Shown piece by piece: positions 48,201-60,200 of a DNA stretch of 64,000 bases (positions are counted from its first letter, which is position 1; each line of letters begins with the position of its first letter). Under the pieces are notes generated by a model. That model was given only the letters and a program-made list of their open reading frames with translations. It ran no database searches and had not been told where the DNA came from. The stretch is taken from positions 38,751,375 through 38,815,374 of the forward strand of contig CAIIXF020000005.1 in NCBI GenBank assembly GCA_903813345.2. Direction: 5' to 3'. The translations under genes and the position numbers were made by a program. The DNA is from Owenia fusiformis (taxonomy: Eukaryota > Annelida > Polychaeta > Sabellida > Oweniidae).

Positions 48201-51200
48201 GCTTATTTGCTTCTCAATATCTTACTTAGTAACCCTTTTAAATTTCAATTAGGGAACTGCACCATGCGCTCATTAGTGAGAATATGGTAGATCTTATATC
48301 CATGTAATAATCTTCAAATTGATCTTTTATATTAACCTTAATATCAGTTACAGAATATTTTATTCTAATCATTTTGTTTCTTGCATATCTACAATTAATA
48401 GATTATTATTGATTTATTTGATTGTGCTAAAAAAGAAGAAAGTTCAACATCTGTTACAAGTAGGTCACCATGACCTGTATATATTTATCAAAAATTATTT
48501 TCTAAATCACCCTATGCAGACAGAGCCTGTGGGAAATATTGGGTGCGGCGCAAATGAGCGGAGGGTGCGGAGCTAACGGTCATTTTTGAATTTAAAATTG
48601 GGATATTTCTGAAACTAAGCCGTTTTGGGACTTCAAATATACCAAGATATGTGTATTTGACACCAAATATCAATAAAATTGTGAAAATAGTAGTGCAATT
48701 CATTTAATAGCGACGCAGTATGCCTTAAACATTTCCCAGACCTATATATTTTGAGACTATCCTTTTAATACTGCGTCCCCAGCATTCATAAAAATGGTGT
48801 TCAAGATACACTACCCATGCAAATTATTTTTTCATCTTGGAAGCCAGGCAGTATCTGTGTGATTTTATAAAAATTCGGAAATGTTCTTCAGATATGAGCC
48901 CCCTCTAAATATTGGGTGCGGAGGTACGTTTATGGAGCTCCTCCGCACCCAATATTTAGAGGGGGCTCATATCTGAAAAACATTTCCGAATTTTTATAAA
49001 ATCACACAGATACTGCCTGGCTTCCAAGATGCAAAAATAATTTGTATAGATAGTGTACCTTGAACACAATTTTTTATGAATGCTGGGGATAAAAGGATAA
49101 TTTCAAAATATATAGGTCTGGGAAAGGTTTAAGGCACACTGCGTCGCTATAGAATGAATTGCGCTACTATTTTTACAATTGTATTGATATTTGGTGTCAA
49201 ATACACATATCTTGGTATATTTGAAGTCCCAAAACGGCTTAGTTTCAGAAATATCCCAAATTTAAATTAAAAAATGACCGTTAGCTCCGCACCCTCCGCA
49301 CATTTGCTCCACACCCAATATTTCCCACAGGCTCTGTCTGCATAGGGTGTAAATGCTGGCAAATTGAATTTTGTGCATTGTTACAAAACTTAAATTCTGT
49401 TTCTGAGAACAATTCAAGATGAAGATCATCCACATCAATCAAACTAAAATGAACCTTTGCTCCTCCACACTGTTCAAGATTTTGATTGGCAGCTCTATTT
49501 TTGTACCTTCCATATTTGGAACATGAAATTGATGGCCTGTGTTAAAACTCCAAGGTCAAGCTGATCTGGTCACTCTTTAAGGCAATTTAGAAACAGATTT
49601 TTCATAGAAATTGATCAATTTCATCTTTATATTTCTCAGTCAAAACATATTTATAGAAAAATTTACCTTCCTAACCATTTTTGAGTATCTAATATCAGTT
49701 TAAGTAAGAGGTTTTAATCATGATTATTTTTGTCTGAAAAGGGGATTTTGCAGTGTTTTGCAGGACTGTTTTGTGAAAGAATTTCTGAGAATTCCCAAGT
49801 CTTCACAAGTTCAGGGTTTCATTTGATTTTTTGTGTGATGGAATTATCAGTTATACCAGCTGAGGATGGCATTGAGACAATGTTTATTTCATAAAATGAG
49901 GCTTTTTTTGATATGTCATTACTCAAAATGACATAATATCTGGTGCAAGGCTCTCTTACTTATTTTTGATATTTTAAGTAGACACCTCATTTTACAGGCT
50001 TGATCCCTTCATAACACCACTTTTTATCACACCATCGGTGGGATATAGTCGTCATACTGGTCGTGGTCGTGATCGTGATCATCCCGCTTTTTGTCATCGC
50101 GCGCCGTTTAAGGAAAACTGCTCATCAGATTTTCTCCAAATTCGCAGAGATGATAGAGCATATGAAGTACTAGAGCTGATTAACTTTTGAGCGGCCATCT
50201 TGTTTTCTGGTGGCCATTTTGAAAGTTTTTCGAAAAATCTTGTCATTGCAATTTAGGAAAACCGCTCATTGGATTTCCTTCAAATTTACACAAATGATAG
50301 AGGATATCAAGTACTAGAGCTGATTAGCTTTTGGGCGGCCATCTTGTTTTCTGGCAGCCATTTTGAAGATTTTTCGAAAAATCTTGTCATCGCCATTTCA
50401 GAGAATCCGCTCATCGGATTTCCTTCAAATTCACACACATGATAGAGGATATCAAGTACTAGAGCTGATTAACTTTTGGGCGGCCATCTTGTTTTCTGGT
50501 GGCCATTTTAAAGGTTTTTCGAGAAATCTTGTCATCTCCATTTCAGGAAAACCGCTCATAGGATTTCCTTCAAATTTACGGAACATGATAGAGGATATCA
50601 AGTACTAGAGCTGATTAACTTTGTGGCAGCCATCTTGTTTTCTGGTGGCCAGTTGAAGTTTTTTAGAAAAAATCTTGTCATCGCCAATTTAGGAAAATCG
50701 CTCATCGGATTTCCTTCAAATTCGCACAGATGATAGAGGATATCAAGTACTAGAGCTGATTAACTTTTTGGCGGCCATCTTGTTTTCTGGTGGCCATTTT
50801 TAAGGTTTTCGAAAAATCTTGTCATTGCCATTTCAGGAAAACTGCTCATCGGATTTCCTGTACATGATAGGATATATCAAGTTCTAGAAGTTATTGAATT
50901 TTGGGTGGCCATTTTGTTTTCTGGCGGCCATTTTGAAGGTTTTTCAATAAATCTTCTCATCGAAAACAATCCACTTTGTCATATTGCCTTAAAATTTTAG
51001 CTCAAGATGTGAGCTATTGATTAATATGACCACAGCCAACATTTTTTTCTTGTTCTTGAAATTTGTAAACATAATAGGAGAACAGTTTTCCTGGTTCATA
51101 GTGTCTGCCTATTTGATGGTGTGATCTCGTTCACGTCCCGTGCCTTGTTATGTAATTCCAACTAGGTTTACAAATACATTGTGAACACTAGTTGACAGTT

Positions 51201-54200
51201 GCCAATAAGAGGGCACATCAGTACTAAATAGACAAATAGAAAATCATGTTGTATCTTATCATTTCTCAATCACAATTTGATCTTAAACTGACATGGGTTT
51301 AATTTTATTCAAATTGATCTTATTTCCATTTCAGAATCTCCGAATTGATCTTATATTCAAATGCTGCACAACATTCCTTTTGATAGCAACAGTTTGTCAA
51401 CAATGGCTTCACAGGTAACTATATATTACATGTACATAGACAATTTACATGTATATGAACTGTCATGATTTCCATTCCTAATATGGTACAGTGAAATGGG
51501 TATGAACTCTTAACGTGATGTTCAATTTGGACTTAAGTTTGAAATACACTGCATGCTTTAATGTTTCAGTTAAAGGTTATGGTTAATAATTGAGCACAGT
51601 TAATTTAAAACTGTCTGAATGACAGATTGACAGTGTAGCACAGTGTAGCTGTTTTCCAAGCTTTTAAATGCCTCTAGATATTATGCTTTTATACAATTCC
51701 CAATAAATAAAAGAAATAAAAAAGCTTTTGGCAATCATCCACAGTCACCATATCGACATGTTGGGGAGTCAGATATTGTTTATACAATAAATAAAACAAA
51801 ACTATGGGACTTGTTTTATTCATACTGAAGTCCAGATTGAACACAAACACAGTTGTGAATTGTACAATCCTTAACTAATAACTGACTTACAATGTAAAAG
51901 ATTCGGTGCATTAAATTGATATATTTGAGATTAGTCTTTACACAATCCATATTACTATTGAGAACCCGAATTCCAATTTCTTTACTATTTGAAATGTTTT
52001 ACGAGTAATATAGCGAGTTCCTCTCCATCCATTTATGCACAAATATGAATGGGAATGTATGACTAAACAGTATTATGACTTCAGTATTTATTTTTTAAAA
52101 CTGCATGTTTTTATTGGGTCATTTGGGTGTGAGGGGTTTTTTGGAGAACTTATTTGATAAAAAGTAACATGTTTTGGTTGTCTCAGTTTATCCTGAACCA
52201 CACATCATAAGTCAGTCAATGAGGATTGACTCCTGGCATTCCTCTTTTATCTAACATGGACCAATTTGGTAATAATACCATAATGTTCATCTCCGGTCAA
52301 AATACTTGATCTTGAGATGAACATTTTGAAGATGAATGCTGGGTCAATTCTCCTTGTAAGTTATGCATTCCAATGAAAAATGAAGTTGAGCATATAAAAG
52401 GAATTGGTATTTTGATTTGATGATATATAATTGATGTGCAGCTTTTAAAAGCATCATGTTTCTTGTCCAAAACTATTCATTTCAATATTTCTCTATATTA
52501 TATTATACATTGTGCCCCTATTGTTCAATTTGTTGGATAATTTAATCAATTATTTTAATTGAAAAACACATGTGGTTATTTCTGATGTGTATAAATCAAT
52601 GAATTCAGCTTTGTTATATCTGATGATTATTAACAGGCTATCTAGTATGTCAATATATTGACACATGAGAAAATGTAATTTATTGCATTTGGAGAATGGG
52701 GGGGGGGGGTGAAACGTGAAATCTAGCAAACTGATTTTAAATCTATCCACATTTTGTTTGAGAGAAGATGGAGGGGGGGGAGAACCAATACAAAATTATT
52801 TGCATGTTGCACCACATTTGAAATCAGGATTTAATTTTGAATATGTATTGATTTCTCTTATTGGACATTTTCTATCATACTTGAATCACACCATTTGAAT
52901 AAGCTTAGATTGCTTGTTTGGTATACCTTTAAAAATCATGTTTGTGTATGTTTTTGTGTTTTAGTTCTAGATTTTGTATATTAGTAAACAGATAACAGTT
53001 TTGTCATTTTAAAATGTCTTTCTAATGTGTAAGTGTTTTCCTTTTTTGTCGAAACAAATTTAATTGATTTTTTCTCTGTCAGCCGTCAATATTCTGTGGT
53101 AAGTTGGCATGGTAACTGCATCATGATGTAATTATCAGTTGCTATAGTAACTGCATAATGATATGGCCTTGAGCATATTGATGAATGCATCAGTTTACCT
53201 TCATTGTCCTAAATATTTTATTGTCCTAAAAGATTCCCATCATTCCCTGTATGACTATTGTCACCTTTGTTTGGTGGGTGAGGGCCTGTTAAGTAATTTA
53301 TTATACCATTGTTTTTGTATACATTTTTTCATTTGAAAAGTGCTATATTGTATTTGTCTTGTACTGTTTGGTGTTAGCGTGTGTGCAGATGGGTGGTTCA
53401 AGAAACCCTGTTACCAAAGCCTTGTGCTCTCTTAATAGGTTTGTTGTGATGCTCACGTGCACAACTCTCCCCCATCAGAATGAGCCAACATCAATAAGCA
53501 CTTTTTCATGTTCTTTTCTTCTGAGGAATTTGCTGGTTGCATGCATGTTGACATACTCTCTCCAATTTTTTGTGACAGTGTCCAGCGTTTGGAGTTTGGT
53601 GCCTATAACAAATGGCAGGTGGTGACATTTTGCATTGTTATACTCCTAACCTGAGTTCATGGTGCTCTTTGAAGGAATTGTATACCTATCAGTCAACAAT
53701 GATTAACCAGATCATTTAGGCATGATATGGTTAATTTAATGCATTTTTAAAGACAAAGTCTTAGTTTTTTTATTTTGCTTAGTTATGTACTTATGTACAG
53801 GTTTTATTTATCTGTGTTTATGTACTTACAACTCCTAAAATGTTGGTGATGATATGATTATTCTAAGTTTGGTTAACTTGCAGTACTGTGCAATTGAATA
53901 ATGAATTCAATAAAATAAAATGAAACAATATTTAAATTGGAATCTTACAGTTACTTTCAGTTGAGGGTAAATATAAAAAGAAATTTTTGAGAAAAACTCT
54001 AAGCTATCAAAGAAAGGAGAGCAGGTGTCAATATGATGTAGTTTAGGCAACATGATCATGGAAAGTTTAAACTTTATAAAAGTTATGAATTATGTTGCAC
54101 AGAAAACGCAGAAAATCACCTCTATTATAACAAACTAAAAATTGGAATAAAACAAATTCAATTGAAAATTAATGGCAAAATATGCTACTGACTAATTAAT

Positions 54201-57200
54201 ATGAATGGCTGTCATTTCTCTAAAAATTGTGAATTCACTAAATTCAGTATCACCAAGTTAACCCAATTTACAATACAATATTATCATCATCACTGGTGAT
54301 CCACTCGATTACGCTGGTTACCAAAACGAACCGTTTTGGTAACAAAATGTCGGAACGTCGAAGGCACGATTTTTCTTTTTTTCCTTATTTCACGCGTTGT
54401 AAGCAGAATCCCCACGACGTTTTTTCTCACAACGTGCATCAGTATCATATGTTTTAGAAAATGTACATGTTTGCGAAAAATAGCTCAGAGGACAACAGAA
54501 TCGTCGATTTACTTCCTCACTTAAGTTACATAAACGGTTTTTCGAAAAACAGTTAAGATCTGCACTTTTAACCCAAACCGTTTATGTAACTTAAGTGAGG
54601 AAGTAAATCGACGATTCTGTTGTCTTCTGAACTATTTGTTCGCAAATATGTACAATTTCTTAAACATATGATACTGATACACGTTTGTGTTAAAAAATGT
54701 CGTGGAAATTCTGCCTACAACGTGTAAAATAAGGAAACGAGAAAAATCATACCTTCCGGATGTTCCGACATTTTGTTACCAAAACGAATCGTTTTGGTAA
54801 CCAGCGTAATCGAGTGGATCACCAGTGATCATGGAGATGGCTTCATTTTATTTCAATTGGTGAAAGATTGAATATGTTATATTTCAGTATGGACTTACAT
54901 AGTCGAAAATTAAATTCTGCATCAGAAACTTTATGACCATGATCATAGTAATGTATGGAGGTTTTAGGTATGTAGTGCGTTTGTATTTAAGTTAATGTTG
55001 TAATTGAGGTGGAGGCATTTTAACGTTAAAACTATAGTATTAGGCTTTCATAGCTATTTGAAAACAGAATTAAACCCTGAGATAATTAAGGTATATGGTT
55101 AAAGGTCACTTAAATATATGGTTGAAGATCAGGATTAAATCAAGCGTGCGTTGTTTTACACTAGAGTTGGAATATCATTGAGTTGATAACAGTTCTTCAA
55201 ACCCATAATGACAAACTGTTATCAATTCAAGGTAGGAACAACTGGAGCCTTGCAAAACAAGATGAAAACCCAAGCCACTTCTTTTCCTTTGCCCCTTAAC
55301 CAGTGAGCTTGTGTTATTTCTGAATGACTGTAAACATGCCTATGAATTGAGACTTCAGTTTATAAAATAAAATATCATAGCTAAACTTTAATACCATATA
55401 ATTAAAGTGATGCAAAGCTTAAATAACATGTTATCTGTAAACTATTTTCTATTCATTGCTATTAATCTTTTAGACTATTTAGGACTCGTGCATGAGTATC
55501 ATTGTTAAACGTACATTGTTCGTATATCAGACTATATGTGATGATATAAGTTGAATGTGTTATGTAATTTTTCCTGACTTTTGATAAGAATACACGGGGT
55601 GTTCAATTTATTGTGGAATGGAAATAATTTTCGTCCACTTATTTATTTGACAACCCCACCCTTTGGCATATGGCACCCCTATATTTACATATACTTGTAT
55701 ACATAAGCACTACATACCTTTGTGCCTTTAGTATTAAACCCCTCCTTACCTGAATTATTACCCCATCGAACAAAGTTCGGAGGGATATAGGGAACGCCTC
55801 CGTCCGTCCGTACGTACGTACGTACGTCCGTCCGTCCGTACGTCCGGGCGATAACTCAAATACCGTTGGCCCGATTTTGTTCATATTTTGTACACATATA
55901 CCCTATGGGGGTAGAAGTTCTGCTCGAAAGCCGATTTTCAAAATGGCCGCTCAATTCAAAATGGTGGCCATTTTAGTGCCGATTTTACAGTGATTTATGT
56001 GCAATATGTAAAACTGTAATAGCAATATGTTGTAAATGTAAAAAGATTATGAAGGACATTAATAAAGCTATAAATGTAGACATTAAAGAAGCACATGGCA
56101 GCCATCTTGAAAAATGGCGGCCTTTACTCGTTATTTTACGATTTTTGTTATAACTCGAAAAGTAGTGGAGCGATTTTGTTCATATTTGGTATGTGAATAC
56201 TATAAGCATTGCACACTGCCTAAAGACACTTTTGGTAGAAGGCAGCCATTTTTATCGCACTTTGAAAAAGTGCTATATTGTCGTCGTCTTGTGCTGGCGT
56301 GCGGGCGGGCGGGACATAAACTAAATCTTGTCATCAAATTTCCAGGATAACTGCTTACCTGTTCAACTTGAAATTTTTACAGATGCAAGAGCAGACTAGT
56401 ACCAAGATCTGATTAGGTTAAGGACATGCTGGGTAAACTATGTGGCGGCCATTTTGAATTTTTCAACAAATCTTGTCATCAAAATTCCAGGAAAACCACT
56501 TATCCGTTCAACTTGAAATTTTTACAGATGCAAGAGCGGGCGTTTGGGCGTGCGGGCGGGCGGGACATAAACTAAATCTTGTCATCAAATTTCCAGGATA
56601 ACTGCTTACCTGTTCAACTTGAAATTTTTACAGATGCAAGAGCAGACTAGTACCAAGATCTGATTAGGTTAAGGACATGCTGGGTAAACTATGTGGTGGC
56701 CATTTTGAATTTTTCAACAAATCTTGTCATCAAAATTCCAGGAAAACCACTTATCCGTTCAACTTGAAATTTTTACAGATGCAAGAGCAGACAATTGCCA
56801 AGATCTGATTAGGTTTTGGGTATGCTGGCTTAATTACATGGTGGCCATTTTGAATTTTTGAATTTGGCGGCCATTTTGAATTTTTCAACTTGCTCCAAAT
56901 TGACCAAATTTTTTTTTTAAAAACATCTACAAGTTCTCAGAAGTTCAAATCTGACCTTAGATTTCAGATTTGACCTTTCATTCACCTTCAGTGACCTTGA
57001 AAAGGTCAAAAAAGTTGATTTTCTAAATTGATATTTTGGATTTAAATTTAGGTCAGCTTAATTACAAAACACCTACTGAGGTCTGAAAAAGTGAAATTTT
57101 AAAGGTCGAAAGTCAAGGTCATTAAACTAGGTCACAAATGATGTTATCCAAGTTTCTCAAAGTTTGAGACTACAAATCAATTCTTGTCATCAAAATTCCA

Positions 57201-60200
57201 AGTAAACCGCTAACCTGTTCAACTTTAAATTTTTACACATGCAATAACAGACTAGTGCCAAGATCTGATTAGGTTAAGGGCATGCTGGGTAAACTACGTG
57301 GTGGCCATTTTGAATTTTTCAACAAATCTTGTCATCAAAATTCCAGGAAAACCACTTATCCGTTCAACTTGAAATTTTTACAGATGCAAGAACAGACTAT
57401 TGCAAAGATCTGATTAGGTTTTGGGTATGCTGGCTGAATTACATGGTGGCCATTTTGAATTTTTCAATTTGGCGGCCATTTTGAATTTTTCAACTTGCTC
57501 CAAATTGACCAATTTTTTTTTTTAAAAACATCTACAAGTTCTCAGAAGTTCAAATCTGACCTTAGATTTCAGATTTGACCTTTCGTTGACCTTCAGTGGC
57601 CTTGAAAAGGTCAAAATTTGATTTTCTAAATTGATATTTTGGATTTAAATTTAGGTCAGCTAATTACAAAAGACCTACTGAGGTCTGAAAAAGTGAAATT
57701 TTCAAGGTCGAAGGTCATCAAATTAGGTCACAAACAATGTTATCTAAATTTTCCCAAAGTTCAAGACTACAAATAAATTCTTGTCATCAAAATTGCAGGT
57801 AAACCGCTAACCTTGTCAACTTGAAATGTTTACAGATGGAAGAGCAGACTAGTGCCAAGGTCTGATTAGGTTTTGGCCATGCTGGGTAAATTGCATGGTG
57901 GCCAGTTTGCTCTTCAAAGTGCGATATTTATCACTGTGTGTCTTGTTCAAAATGGCCGCCATTTTAACGTATATTACTATAACTCTAAAAGTAGTGGAGC
58001 GATTTTGTTCATATTTGGTCTGTGAATACTATAAGCATGGCACACCGTCCTATGACACTTTTGGTAGAATGCGGCCATTTTGAAAAAAAATATGAAAAAT
58101 CGCCGCCATTTTAACATATTTTACTATAACTCGAAAAGTAGTGAAGCGATTTTGTTCATATTTGGTATGTTTCATATTTCATATGTGAATACTATAAGCA
58201 TGGCACACTGTCTAATGACACTTTGGGTTGTCTCATGACACTTCAGATAGTAGGCAGCCATTTTATAAAAATGGCTGTCATTTTTACATTTTTTACTATA
58301 ACTCGAAAAGTAGTGGAGCAATTTTGTTCATATTTGATATGTGAATACTTTAAGCATGGCACATTGTCTAATAAAACTTTGGGGAGTAGTCAGCCATTTT
58401 GAAAAATGGCCACCATTTTTATGTGCGTTATTTTACAAGTACATGTATGCGATTTTTCAAAGATTTTATAGGTGGCTACTTAAAAGCATATTATTTCTTC
58501 TGATGACAACTTGGCTAGTGAGCAACCATTTTGAAAATGGTGGCCTTTTTGGTGTGTTGTTTTATAATGTTTGCTATATATTTCGTTTGTAAAAATGCCA
58601 GCCATTTCTGTTCGATGGGATTCGCTACGCTTTGGCGTTGCCGTTGTTCTGGTTGCACTTAGAACACCATCAATTTATGATTTTGCGGGTCAATATGTAT
58701 TGTTTTAAAAACAATAGATGATTTTACATACAGTCTTTTGATATTTCAATTTTATCATACAGCCTATCGATATATCAATTTTATCAAATAGGTTTAAAAT
58801 GTTTTTTGGTGGTAGCTTATTTGTGGATCAATTTCTTAAGTTTTCATTGGTGGATGTATTCCTGGGATTAAACTTAAGTCTCATATGTTGACATCCTCTT
58901 TTGCTTAGATATATTGCCATGGTTACCAAACTGACCACCCTTTACAAACAACCAATTGTTTGATTTGCTACATTAAAAGAGAGATTCTCATGTATGCATG
59001 AACTAACCGTTGGCACCCTTGGAGCAAATTAACTGAACAATTGAAAATGAGGCAACTCCAGCTAAGCGTGTCAAGGGTTCAACAAATACGCTTTAGATTG
59101 AGACCCCTTAAATCCAAGACAGTGTTTCTGGTCTATTCAACTGGTCAAAGAGGGTTTGCTCCCAGCATTCTAATGCAATATTCTTTCAACTGGCGTGGAC
59201 CAATTTAGTAAAAATATAACCATAATATACATCTCACGCCTAAAGACTTGGTCTGAAGATGGACATTACAGTAAAATTTCCAAATTGGTCCATGTGAGTC
59301 AAAAGAAGAAAGCTACGTGCCAATCCTCCTTGCTATTGGTTGTCTATTCGTCACTGCTGCCCTATATTGCATGTACATGTACTAATATTATAATGTAATT
59401 GCTTTATTGTTTTGTTGTATTATTATTTTCTATCCAGGTATGGCAGTAAATATAGCAATGATTTACACCTCAATTAACAGTAGCATGTTGTAAGTGTTTA
59501 ACCTGGCTTGTAATGCTTAAGAAACTTTTTAGATGAGCTCCAGTTAAGCCATTTCCTCCTGTTAAAGTACCACTCATTTTGATATGTGGAAAACTTAGTA
59601 CAAGTACTCCTACATATATTTTAACTCCTTTAGCATTGTTTACAGAGCTGTTAGGCTATTGTTGTATTCCTTAACAGGGTTACAAAAGATTTTACAAATA
59701 AAAATTCTATTACTCAATATATACACACTTTAGACTTAGTTTTAATTCACTTGACTTTTTCACTTGTTCACACTCAATTTTTTTAATATTACAACTCTTT
59801 TTATTCAGTAAATGGATTCATACTTTTCTGAGTAAAAAATCATACATGTAATTATAAAAATGGACCCCTGTTGAAATCTCCAGTAATTGATAAATGGTTC
59901 CACTTTGTGATATTCAACATTGACAAGCATGTTAAGGGATGCTAATTCTCATGATGTAATCTAATTAGAGTGATACTTCAACAGGAAGAGAGCCCCCTAT
60001 ATGCCTGTCTTAGTGTGTGCTGCATGCTTGACCATAACTCCAGTTAGTGTTTCCAAAATGGTGACTCCAATGACATTGAAACATATGCTTATTAACACAT
60101 ACGTGTATGTGCTGTTAATGCTGTACCATTCAAATGAAACACCTCAACATGATTGGTACAGCATTCTGGTTTACGTTGTGATCTATAACAGCCTTTTTAG

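Noticed and set aside
55639-55884. Minus-strand frame with GRTDGRTYVRTYGRTE
   Set aside because: It is a translation of the CGTC/CGTA microsatellite; no protein family is implied.
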